Origin: Sphingobacteriales bacterium
Lineage (GTDB): Bacteria > Bacteroidota > Bacteroidia > Chitinophagales > Chitinophagaceae
Length of the DNA stretch: 64,000 bases
Assembly: GCA_016192105.1 (NCBI GenBank)
Contig: JACPUV010000007.1
Coordinates: forward strand, 186,001 to 250,000
Reading direction: 5' to 3'
Shown: positions 37,606 through 47,400 of the stretch, piece after piece
How the letters are laid out: each line of letters opens with the position of its first letter
Position numbering within the stretch: the first letter of the stretch is position 1
Translations under genes and position numbers: made by a program
Notes under the pieces: generated by a model
Seen by the model: the letters and a program-made list of their open reading frames with translations, nothing else
What the model was told of the DNA's origin: nothing
Databases searched by the model: none

Positions 37606-39171
37606 TTATTCCGGCTCCCTGTATTCCGGCAGGTGGATGGTCACTTCTGTTCCCTGTTCCAGCAAGCTGTTCAAGTGTACATCTCCTCCCAGCAGGTTCA
37701 CATAGCGTTTAACAATGGGAAGTCCCAGGCCCGTTCCCTGGATATTGCTTACATTCTTGGCTCGGAAAAAAGTACTGAACAGGTGCTGCTGGTCCTCCGC
37801 AGGGATACCCAGTCCTTCATCCTTTACGGAAATCTCCAGGCGGTCCTTCCCGGCATTACTGCGAATCCAGACCCTTTTTCCCTCCCCGGAGAATTTGATG
37901 GCGTTTGACAGCAGGTTCAGCAAAATATTTTTCATCATCCGTTTATCCGTGGTAAAATCGGGCTCCCCGGTGCATTCCGGGAGAATCTCCTGCCCTTTCT
38001 TCAAATGGGCCTTCATTTCATCCACCACATCTTCAATAAAATCCCTGACAGAGAAACGGGTAACGGTCACGCCTACTTTTCCTTCTTCCAGTTTACCCAA
38101 TGAGAGGAAATCCTCCAGCAGTTCGTTCATATGATTTACCGAATCCCTGATCCGGCGGATATGCCTTTCCCTTTTTTCAAAATCCTCGCCGGACGGGTAC
38201 TTGGATACCAGGATGGCCGAAGACAGGATCGTACTCAGGGGTGTCCTGAATTCATGCGAAGCCATCGACACAAAACGACTCTTGATCTCATTCAGCTGCC
38301 GTTCCTTATCAAGTGATTCACTGAGTTCGGTTTGGGATTCCTCCAGCTTCTGCAACGCTTCCTTTAAGATAATGGTCCGTTCTTCCACTTTTCCTTCCAG
38401 GTCGGTATTAAGTTTACGGATATCATCACTGATCTTTTCCAGCTCCATTTTCTGCCGCAGCAGGTTTTTTTCAATTTCTTTCCGGGCGGTAATATCAACG
38501 ATAAAGCCGATGACAAAGGGCTCATTCTTCTGCATATAATGGCTCAGGCTTACTTCCACCGGAAATTCGCTGCCATCCTTTCTCCGGGCAAACAGGTCCC
38601 GGCCGGTACCCATTGTACGGTTGGAAGGATCTTTATAAAAACCGTCGCGTAAAGCCATATGCCGGTCGAGGGATCGCATGGGGACCAGCTTTTCTATTTT
38701 TTCATCTATCAGTTCAATAGCCGGGTACCCGAACATACGCTCAGCAGCCGGGTTCACCAGTATGATCTTACCCGTCTTGTCTGTGAGCAGGATCCCCTCC
38801 GTGGCATTCTCAAACAGGGAAGCCATATGGGTTTTTTCATAGGCAAAATTCTGCTGCATTTTTTTCAGGTAAAAGATCATCACTACCGAAAAGACCACTA
38901 CAAACAGTGAATATACCTGGGAAAGCAGGGCGCGTGTGATATCATCGTCATCCTTTTTGAAATAGATCACCAGGGCCGTCATCACGATCATACTGGTCAG
39001 CCCGGCCACCAGGGTGGAGTGCCAGCCGGGGATAAAAGCAGTCAGGATAATAAAAAGCAGGAGGCCACTTACAGCGAGCTGATAATCCCGGTACAAAAAA
39101 GCAAGGGTAAGGGCAAAAGCAAAGACCACAATGGCCCAGAAAGTCATGACACGGCTGTTCAGATTATCCAT
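37606..39171 (-). CDS. Membrane sensor histidine kinase with PAS domain
   Basis: ENATEGILLTDKTGKIILVNPAAERMFGY; SMASHEFRTPLSTI; GTGLGLPIVKR; start MDNLNSR. Confidence 0.93.
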   Translation of the reverse strand: MDNLNSRVMTFWAIVVFAFALTLAFLYRDYQLAVSGLLLFIILTAFIPGWHSTLVAGLTSMIVMTALVIYFKKDDDDITRALLSQVYSLFVVVFSVVMIFYLKKMQQNFAYEKTHMASLFENATEGILLTDKTGKIILVNPAAERMFGYPAIELIDEKIEKLVPMRSLDRHMALRDGFYKDPSNRTMGTGRDLFARRKDGSEFPVEVSLSHYMQKNEPFVIGFIVDITARKEIEKNLLRQKMELEKISDDIRKLNTDLEGKVEERTIILKEALQKLEESQTELSESLDKERQLNEIKSRFVSMASHEFRTPLSTILSSAILVSKYPSGEDFEKRERHIRRIRDSVNHMNELLEDFLSLGKLEEGKVGVTVTRFSVRDFIEDVVDEMKAHLKKGQEILPECTGEPDFTTDKRMMKNILLNLLSNAIKFSGEGKRVWIRSNAGKDRLEISVKDEGLGIPAEDQQHLFSTFFRAKNVSNIQGTGLGLPIVKRYVNLLGGDVHLNSLLEQGTEVTIHLPEYREPE

Positions 39172-39228
39172 ATGCCGGAAAATTATGCAAAAAAAATTAG
39201 TCCGGGCGGGCCGTGCATACAAACAGGC

Positions 39229-39984
39229 TTACTGGCGCTCCAGCAATTCCTTTTCCATGGCAATGGCTTTGGGGAAAAGCACTTCATTCTCCAGGTAAAT
39301 ATGCTGCACCAGGTCGTTATCCAGTTCTTTCAGTAAGGAATAGGCCAGCCGGTGACTGGTACAGGCTCCTTCCGGCGCGGTATAATGGTTGGTGAGTTCC
39401 CTTAACTGGCCCAATGTTTTTTCCAGGATTTCATGTTCATTATTCATCAGGTCTTCCACGGGCTTCCGCAGGGTGCGGACCAGCAGCCGGGCATAGGACT
39501 CTTTGCTTTGATACGCATGTGTGATCTGGCGGATATACGGGAATATGACCTCCTCTTCCTGTACCAGGTGCGGAACCATGGTTTTGTCCAGGAAGTTCAG
39601 TTTTCTTTCCACTTCCGTAAGAAAGGGATATTTTTTCCGGTGTTCTTCCACAAACCGGCTGGTATGCACCTTTATGACCGGAAGGGAGTTCCGGAGATAC
39701 TCATGATGAATATTTACAATGTATTCGGTCAGGAAATCGATTCTCCAATTGATATAAGGCAGGGGGCCCGGGATACAAACGATCCGGGAGGCCTCCTTCA
39801 GTTCTTCCAGTACCTTATCCGCATCCAGTTTTTGCGTTTCCAGTACCATTTTCAATGGCCACCTGGCGCCGCAGCAAAACTCGATACCATATTTACGGAA
39901 AACAGTCGCCGTCCTGTAATGCTCGCTTACTATATCAGACGCACAGGAGTTTTCATTGATCACCGTTGAGGAGCTCAGCTTCAT
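39229..39984 (-). CDS. ric: Iron-sulfur cluster repair di-iron protein RIC (ScdA/YtfE)
   Basis: TATVFRKYGIEFCCGARWPL; hemerythrin-type IHHEYLRNSLP, EEEVIFPYIRQI, EHEIL. Confidence 0.93.
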   Translation of the reverse strand: MKLSSSTVINENSCASDIVSEHYRTATVFRKYGIEFCCGARWPLKMVLETQKLDADKVLEELKEASRIVCIPGPLPYINWRIDFLTEYIVNIHHEYLRNSLPVIKVHTSRFVEEHRKKYPFLTEVERKLNFLDKTMVPHLVQEEEVIFPYIRQITHAYQSKESYARLLVRTLRKPVEDLMNNEHEILEKTLGQLRELTNHYTAPEGACTSHRLAYSLLKELDNDLVQHIYLENEVLFPKAIAMEKELLERQ

Positions 39985-40030
39985 TTTTTCTCTTTCACGG
40001 GCAAAATAGCAAGATGCGGGGCCTTAATAA

Positions 40031-40044
40031 CTGATTAAAATCAG
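40031..40044. promoter_or_regulatory. FNR/Crp-like palindrome CTGATTAAAATCAG upstream of ric
   Basis: Perfect CTGAT-N4-ATCAG, 47 bp before the ric start. Confidence 0.65.
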
Positions 40045-40247
40045 CTATTTTCTCAAAAAAACACCAGCTACCGGCCAACTGCCAAAAAAAACCGTTAAAA
40101 CCACCGGACTGATACATATCAATTGAGGAACTGACGAATGTCACTACCCGGCCAGTTCCCGCACTGTATTTTTGATTCAGAGGTGAAAAAATACACTTAA
40201 AATGTGGCTCATGAAAATGAGCTATCGTTGGTTTTTGTTTCAATGTC

Positions 40248-40276
40248 AACCCCCGGTTCCCCGGGGGTTTCTTTTT
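40248..40276 (+). terminator. Rho-independent terminator with no obvious upstream plus-strand gene
   Basis: AACCCCCGG-TTCC-CCGGGGGTTTCTTTTT. Confidence 0.75.
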
Positions 40277-40282
40277 ACTGAA

Positions 40283-40375
40283 CATTGCGCATCGAAAATT
40301 GAATATTGAAAATTCCGCTTCTAAAGATCAAGAGGCCCGCTGTTCAATTTTCGGTGCTCAATACGCATTGCCAGG
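40283..40375. repeat. Inverted pair of 7-bp-period arrays (ATTGAAA family)
   Basis: ATTGCGC ATCGAAA ATTGAAT ATTGAAA, then TTCAATTTTCGGTGCTCAAT in reverse orientation. Confidence 0.65.
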
Positions 40376-40402
40376 CTTTCTGCATTTTCCTACATTTACT
40401 CC

Positions 40403-40780
40403 ATGCAATCAGTATTGTTTTTCATTATCGCCCTGGCCCTCTGTGCGGGCTGCGGAAAATCCACCGCCGAAAAAGATAAAATTCCCCCGGTAGTTCAGAT
40501 AAGCAGCCCACTCAATGGCCAGTCATTTAGCCCCGGCCAGTCCATTATTATTTCGGGAACCATTACTGATGATCAATATATTGCCGAAACACATATCCAT
40601 GTCAGCAATAGGAATACCGGGGAATTGCTGATGGATGTACACCTCTATCCGGGGGGAAAAACCGGCAATTTTAATCAACCTGTTTCAGCTACGGCCGGTA
40701 TTGACTACAAAATACAGGTGATCGCTAAGGACCGGGCAGTCAATGAAACAAGGGGTACCGTGGAAGTATCCTGCAATTAG
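40403..40780 (+). CDS. Ig-like-domain lipoprotein
   Basis: Lipobox ALCAGC; IPPVVQISSPLNGQSFSPGQSIIISGTITDD. Confidence 0.75.
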   Translation: MQSVLFFIIALALCAGCGKSTAEKDKIPPVVQISSPLNGQSFSPGQSIIISGTITDDQYIAETHIHVSNRNTGELLMDVHLYPGGKTGNFNQPVSATAGIDYKIQVIAKDRAVNETRGTVEVSCN

Positions 40781-40800
40781 GCAGTACGTATCTTTGTCCC

Positions 40801-41481
40801 ATGCACATCGACATACTCACCGTTCTGCCCGAACTCCTGGAAAGCCCTTTCAGTCACAGTATGATGAAAAGAGCCCAGGAAAAAGGGTTGCTGACCATCC
40901 GGGTTCATCCTTTGCGTAAATGGGCGGTGAATGACTATGGGCAAATAGACGATTACCAGTACGGTGGTGGTGCCGGTATGGTGATGATGTGTGAACCCCT
41001 GGCCAGGGCCATTGAGGAGTTATCGCAGGAAAGAGCCTACGATGATATTATTTACCTCACTCCCGACGGGGTGTCCTTCAACCAGAAAATGGCCAATGCT
41101 TTCTCCCTTAAAGAAAACCTGCTGATGATCTGCGGTCATTACAAGGGCATTGATGAAAGGATCCGGCAGCAGTTTGTGACCCGGGAAATTTCCGTGGGAG
41201 ATTTTGTCCTCAGCGGGGGCGAGATACCCGCGGCCCTCCTGGTGGATGCTATCGGCCGGCTGATCCCCGGTGTACTGAATGATGAGACCTCGGCCCTTAC
41301 CGATTCCTTCCAGGATAATTTACTGGCTCCGCCTGTTTATACCCGCCCTGTCGATTTCAGGGGCTGGAAAGTACCGGATATATTAATGAGCGGGAATCAT
41401 AAACTAATCGAGGAATGGCGGCATGACCAGTCTCTGCAACGCACCAAAGAACGGAGACCCGATCTGCTGAAGGATCAGTAA
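40801..41481 (+). CDS. trmD: tRNA (guanine-N1)-methyltransferase TrmD
   Basis: MHIDILTVLPELLESPFSHSMMKRAQEKGLL; YGGGAGMVMMCEPL; GDFVLSGGEIPAALL. Confidence 0.97.
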   Translation: MHIDILTVLPELLESPFSHSMMKRAQEKGLLTIRVHPLRKWAVNDYGQIDDYQYGGGAGMVMMCEPLARAIEELSQERAYDDIIYLTPDGVSFNQKMANAFSLKENLLMICGHYKGIDERIRQQFVTREISVGDFVLSGGEIPAALLVDAIGRLIPGVLNDETSALTDSFQDNLLAPPVYTRPVDFRGWKVPDILMSGNHKLIEEWRHDQSLQRTKERRPDLLKDQ

Positions 41482-41698
41482 TCCGGGTTCACAATTAGAA
41501 TCATGCGTTCCGCAACCCGATAAAAGTCTATGAGACCGGTTACAGGGTTGTCCTTATTCCGCTGCCCTTCCAATTACCGCCCCGGGAAAAACCCGGTTTT
41601 CCCTGCGGCAGCAGAATCAAACGATTGTTTCATTTTCAACGGCCGGTGCATTTAAGCCGGTAAATTCAGGAAATTGCAGGACCAATAATTGCTTTCAT

Positions 41699-43147
41699 AT
41701 GAGTAACAGCCGCAGAAACTTTTTACGCCGCATGGCCATCGGGAGTGGCGTCCTCGCCACTGGTCTTCCTTCCTTTGCCCGGGTTACCGGCGCCACGGAT
41801 GAACAAATGGAGCATTCCTCGGATTCCGAACAAAAAGGACAACGCTTCAACATGTGCGGGTATGCCGCACCGAAAATAGAAACCGTACGGATCGGTATCG
41901 TGGGACTGGGTATGCGGGGTTCGGATGCGGTGGAGCGATTGAGCTATATTGACGGAATTGAGATCACTTCACTCTGTGACAAATATCCCGACCGGGTGGC
42001 CGCTGCACAAAAGACACTGGAAAAAATGGGCCGGCCCAATGCAAAGGAATACAGCGGGGAGGAAGGATGGAAAGCCCTTTGCGAAAGCAATGAGGTGGAT
42101 CTCGTGTACACCCCCACTCCCTGGCACCTGCATACGCCAGTGGCTCTCCATGCCATGCGAAACGGTAAACACGCTGCTACAGAAGTGCCGGCCGGCAAGA
42201 CCCTGGATGAATTGTGGGAACTGGTGGAGACCTCCGAAAAAACAAAGAAGCATTGTATGATGCTTGAAAATTGCTGCTATGATTTCTTTGAATTACTGAC
42301 ACTGAACATGGCCCGGCAGGGACTATTCGGCGAACTGGTACATGCGGAAGGGGCGTATATCCATGATCTCAGCCGGGACTGGAACTTTAATAAGAAGGCC
42401 TATGCAGATATGTGGCGGCTGAAAGAAAACATCGGGCACAACGGAAATCTCTATCCCACCCACGGGCTGGGCCCCGTTGCCCAGTGCATGAATATTAACC
42501 GGGGAGATCGCTTTGATCACCTCGTCAGTATGAGCACCCAGGATTTCACGATGAATAACCTGGCAAAAGAGCTTGCTGCTAAAGATGATTTTTTCACTGA
42601 ATACGTGGACCGGCCTTACCGCGGGAATATGAATACCACGCTGATCCGTACCCATAAAGGAAAAACGATCATGGTGCAGCACGATGTATCCACCCTGCGG
42701 CCCTATTCCCGGATTCACCTGGTAAGCGGCACCAAAGGAGTGGCCCGCAAATGGCCCGGCCCCGAGCGGATCGCCTTTGGACATAGCTGGCTGAAACCGG
42801 AAGACCAGAAACAACTGGAGGGAAAATACGCGCTGCCCATCGTGAAGCATATTGGCGATATTGCCAAAGAAGTAGGCGGACACGGGGGAATGGATTTTAT
42901 CATGGACTGGAGACTGATCGATTGCCTGCGCAACGGCTTGCCACTTGACCAGGATGTGTATGACGCGGCCGCCTGGAGCTGCCTGACACCACTCAGTCAG
43001 CGATCCGTCAGTAAAAAATCAAGGACCATTGATGTTCCCGATTTTACCCGCGGTGCCTGGCAGACCAATAAACCGGTTGACCTGACACTGGACGGGGGCG
43101 CCACTACCGGTGTACGAAAAATCAAACCGGAGCTCAGGATGAAGTAG
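41699..43147 (+). CDS. Gfo/Idh/MocA family protein, GH109-like, with Tat signal
   Basis: SRRNFLRRMAIGSG; RIGIVGLGMRGSDAVERLSYIDGIEITSLCDKYPDR. Confidence 0.88.
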   Translation: MSNSRRNFLRRMAIGSGVLATGLPSFARVTGATDEQMEHSSDSEQKGQRFNMCGYAAPKIETVRIGIVGLGMRGSDAVERLSYIDGIEITSLCDKYPDRVAAAQKTLEKMGRPNAKEYSGEEGWKALCESNEVDLVYTPTPWHLHTPVALHAMRNGKHAATEVPAGKTLDELWELVETSEKTKKHCMMLENCCYDFFELLTLNMARQGLFGELVHAEGAYIHDLSRDWNFNKKAYADMWRLKENIGHNGNLYPTHGLGPVAQCMNINRGDRFDHLVSMSTQDFTMNNLAKELAAKDDFFTEYVDRPYRGNMNTTLIRTHKGKTIMVQHDVSTLRPYSRIHLVSGTKGVARKWPGPERIAFGHSWLKPEDQKQLEGKYALPIVKHIGDIAKEVGGHGGMDFIMDWRLIDCLRNGLPLDQDVYDAAAWSCLTPLSQRSVSKKSRTIDVPDFTRGAWQTNKPVDLTLDGGATTGVRKIKPELRMK

Positions 43148-43307
43148 TTAGCGACCCGGCGAACCTAATTATCTGGCAACTATATAGGCACCGGTTGGAT
43201 TTATTCCTGTAATTTTATCCTGTTCGGACCCGTATTTCCGGGTTCGGCCACTGGTCAATTTAACAAGACAGCCTGTGGTCCTTTAAACTGATCACTATAT
43301 TTTTTTC

Positions 43308-44348
43308 ATGAAGGCACTGAATGCAATTACAGACCCTGTTTACAGGGAGCCCAAAAGTTTCTCCGCATACGAAAAATTCTGGCTGAAATACCTCCTCGAT
43401 AAAAGAGACCTCCCCTTTATACACCTGCTTACTGCGATCCATCTCCTGGTAATCCCGGTGGCCATCATTTTATACACCCACCTGCTGCAGGGATGGTACT
43501 GGTGGCTGGCCTATATTCCATATTTCTATATATCACAGATGTACTTCAAGGGACGCTTTGGCCTGATGCTGCACTGTATTTGTCACCGTAAACTGTTTAA
43601 AAAGGCCTATACCTGGCTGTTCCACTATATCATCTGGATCGTATGCCCCTTTTTCGGCCATACCCCCGAAACCTATTTTGCCCATCATATGGGAATGCAC
43701 CATGTGGAGAATAACATGAAAGACGATGCCAGCAGCACCCTGCCCTACCAGCGGGACAGCATTCTCGGCTTCCTGGCCTATGTCGGCCGTTTCCTGGTCC
43801 TGGGCTTCTCGGATACCTTTATGTATTTCTTCAGCCGCAAAAGAAAGAAATTCTACATGCGGCTGACAGCGGGGGAACTGTCGTTTTATGCCTTCTGCAC
43901 CGGGATGTGTTTTGTGAACCTGCAAGCCACCCTCTTTGTCTTTATCATCCCCTTTGTTTTCGCCCGGGTGGTAATGATGCTGGGTAACTGGACACAGCAT
44001 GCTTTTGTGAACCTGGACGACCTGGAAGACAATACCATCAATTGCATCAATACAAAATACAACCAGGCCTGCTGGAATGACGGTTATCATGCCATTCACC
44101 ATATCCGGCCTGCCATGCATTATACCGATATCCCGGGAGAATTTTTAAAAACCAGGGATCAGCTGGCGGAGAAAAAGATCCTCGTATTCGACGGTATTCA
44201 TTACCTCCACATTTTCGTATGGCTCATGACCAAACGCTACGACAAACTCGCCCACAACCTGGTTAATGTAAACAATATGTTTACCAGCGAAGAAGAGGCG
44301 ATTGCGGTGATGAAGGAAAGAACGAAGAGGTTAGTCGTTAATCGTTAG
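43308..44348 (+). CDS. Fatty acid desaturase family protein
   Basis: Histidine boxes AHHMGMHHVENN, NWTQHAF, GYHAIHHIRP. Confidence 0.88.
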   Translation: MKALNAITDPVYREPKSFSAYEKFWLKYLLDKRDLPFIHLLTAIHLLVIPVAIILYTHLLQGWYWWLAYIPYFYISQMYFKGRFGLMLHCICHRKLFKKAYTWLFHYIIWIVCPFFGHTPETYFAHHMGMHHVENNMKDDASSTLPYQRDSILGFLAYVGRFLVLGFSDTFMYFFSRKRKKFYMRLTAGELSFYAFCTGMCFVNLQATLFVFIIPFVFARVVMMLGNWTQHAFVNLDDLEDNTINCINTKYNQACWNDGYHAIHHIRPAMHYTDIPGEFLKTRDQLAEKKILVFDGIHYLHIFVWLMTKRYDKLAHNLVNVNNMFTSEEEAIAVMKERTKRLVVNR

Positions 44349-44425
44349 CCTTCAATTTCGGGAGGGACTCCGTTCGATAAAAAACTATTCCTGGCTAACG
44401 ACTACTGACTACAGCCTATTCACTA
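44327..44425. repeat. Inverted pair of 7-bp-period arrays at the desaturase 3' end
   Basis: GTTAGTC GTTAATC GTTAGCC (44330-44350) and GGCTAACGACTACTGACTAC (44393-44412). Confidence 0.65.
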
Positions 44426-47400
44426 CTCCCGTTTCGGTCCGATCACCGGCAGTTTCACTTCGTGGATCAGCCCGTTCAGTTTTTTCAAATCCTCCTCCAT
44501 CACTTTTTTCAGCTTCTTTAATTGAATATCGGTTTGCGCGGCCAGTTCTGCAAATGCTTCCTTCGCCTGCCTGGATGGCGCGGTATTCCCGGCAGCCGCC
44601 GCATTGTACACCCCGGCGATCTTATCATCGAGGCGGATCGGGTAGTTCAGCACATCCTGCCCGCTCTTTGCCTTTGTCTGGTGCAATGCTTCTTCCACGG
44701 CTGTTAATTGTTTATTGATCGTATCCACCTGCTCCCGGATCTCCCTCGGCAATACTTTGCCAACCCGGCTGCTGAAATCTGTTATTTGTTGCCGTACATC
44801 CCTGATATTCTTTATCGCTTTCATGATCTCAGTAAACTGATCTCTTACCGACAACAGGAAGGTGGCCTGTTCTTCGTATTCAGGCGTTGTGGTTTTATAA
44901 TTGGGATCCGCCAGAATTGTAAACGCCGCCTGGACTGAATCCATACCTGATCTGAACCGGGCCATATATTCCCCCGGTGCAGCCCTCGGCCCCCTTACAA
45001 AGCCATTCCAGAGGATCAGCCCCTCCACTCGCTCCGCTTCGGGGTAATTCATATCCCATACAAACTGGTTCATGCCCTCGTTCAGCTCAATTTTATTTTC
45101 CTTTGATGAAGTGGAAAATGTTTTGATCGTTTTCTGCTCTTTGTCGAGGATGGTTATTGCGAGTTTGGTGGAATCGGTCACTCCCTTCATGTAATAGTTG
45201 ATTACTACTCCTGCTGGCGGATTTATTCCGGCATTCCGGATATCACCGGCGCGCTGGCGGCCGCTAAAACGACCGCCAGCGGGGATCCGGTAAGCGGGGT
45301 TCACCTCAAACACATGCAGGTTCTTATTGAGCAGGTCTTCTTTTGCCTGCTGAACAAGTGAAAGGTCATCTATTATATACAGGCTTCTTCCCTGCGTGGC
45401 CACGATCAGGTCGTTGTTTTTGATTGCCAGGTCTGTAATGGGTGTTACCGGCAGGTTCAGCTGGAAGGAACGCCAGTTATTCCCGCCATCGTAGGAGATA
45501 TACATGCCGTATTCGGTACCCGCATATAAAAGGCCGGGGCGTTTATGATCGGCCCTGATTGCCCGGGTAAAATAAAGTGCCGGAATACCATTGGTGATCA
45601 GTTTCCAGGTTTTGCCGTAATCCTCCGTTTTATAGAGATAGGGTCTGAAATCATCTGATTTATACCGGGTGCCTGCAAAATACGCAGCTCCTTTTTTGAA
45701 AGGGTCGGCTTCCACGCAGTTCCACATCATACCGGGCGGGCAATCCTTTGGCGTCACATTCTCCCAATGCTGTCCACCGTCCCTGCTGACATGGATCAGC
45801 CCGTCATCACTGCCGGTCCATAAGAGATCCTTTTCATACGGCGATTCCGCAGCGGTAAAAATGGTACAGTAATATTCAACTGAAGTATTATCCTGTGTTA
45901 CGGGCCCGCCGCTGGAAGCCTGTTTGCTTTTATCATTGCTGGTCAGGTCCGGCGAAAGCTGCTCCCAGCTCCTGCCCTCATTCTCCGTTACGAAGAGATG
46001 GTTACCCGCGGCATAGAGGCGTTTTGGATTATGCGGGGAAAAAAAGATCGGGTAGTTCCATTGGAAACGGTATTTCGCCGCCACGGCCCCGGCTCCCATA
46101 TTATCCACCGGCCATACATTGATCAGCCGGCTCTCTCCTGTACGGTGATCGAGGCGTTGCAGCATACCCATATAATTCCCGCCATAGGTAATATCCGGGT
46201 TCAGTGGATCGGCCACCACATAACCGCTTTCACTTCCGGCCGCGTTTTCCATATCGGCTGCAGTGATGGCTGCTCCCGGTGTGCGGCTGCGGATCCGGAA
46301 AGCCCCGTTATCCTGCTGCCCGCCGAGGATCCGGTACGGAAAAGCATTGTCGGTACTTACGCGGTACACCTGGGCGGTAGGCTGATTCAGGTAGGTACTC
46401 CAGTTGGCACCGCCATCAAAACTAACCTGGGCGCCGCCATCATCTGCCACGATCATACGGTTCCCGTCTTCCGGATCAATCCAGAGATCATGGTGATCCC
46501 CGTGTGGGGTGGATATACTTTTAAAGGTTTTGCCCCCATCCGTACTCAGCATAAAACCCACATTGGGGCAATAGACTTTATTCTCGTTCTTGGGATCCAC
46601 AAATACCCTGGTATAATACCAGGCCCGCTGGCGGATATTGTTATCATCGGATTGCAGGGTCCAGGTTTCACCGGCATCGGCGCTCATAAACAAACCTCCC
46701 TTTTCATTTTCCACCAGGGCATATATTTTATCGGTATTCGATGGGGCCACAGCCACGCCTACAATGCCCCAGGTATTTTTGGGAAGTCCTTTCTTCGCAG
46801 AAATATTGGTCCAGGTTTCACCGCCATCCATACTTTTCCATAACCCGCTGCCGTCCCCGCCGCTCTCAAGGGAATGGGGCGTCCGGATCAGCCGCCAGGT
46901 ACCTGCATAAAAAACATCCGGGTTACCCGGTTCCATCACGAGGTCGCTGCAACCGGTTTGGTTATTGACATACAGCGTCTTCTTCCAGGTTCTGCCGCCA
47001 TCCGTGGTTTTAAACACGCCTCTCTCTTCATTGGGGCCGAACAAATGTCCCATCACGGCCACCCAGACAATATCCGGGTTCTTCGGGTGGATGACAATAC
47101 GGATTATATGTCTTCCTTCTTTCAGTCCTGCATTTTTCCAGGTACGGCCACCGTCCCCGCTGCGCCAGATACCACCCAATCCTTCACTTACATTTCCCCG
47201 CATCGTACCCTCGCCTTCCCCGGCATACAAAACGGTTTCATCGGAAGGAGCCACGGCCACCGCACCAATAGAACCACCAAAAAATTTATCAGAAATATTT
47301 TTCCAGTTACTGCCCCCGTCGGCCGTCTTCCACAACCCGCCGCCTGTGCCACCAAAATAAAAACTGGTTTTATTTTTATAACTGCCGGTCACCGCCGCAC

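Noticed and set aside
38450-38700. FixL-type haem PAS oxygen sensor in the histidine kinase
   Set aside because: The PAS region (LVPMRSLDRHMALRDGFYKDP...GTGRDLFARRKDGSEFPVEVSLS) looks FixL-like, but the position aligning with the FixL haem His appears to be Arg; the pattern is common in non-haem PAS domains.
39995-40285. 96-aa minus-strand ORF upstream of ric
   Set aside because: It runs through the FNR-like box and a terminator hairpin and has no recognisable domain; likely spurious.
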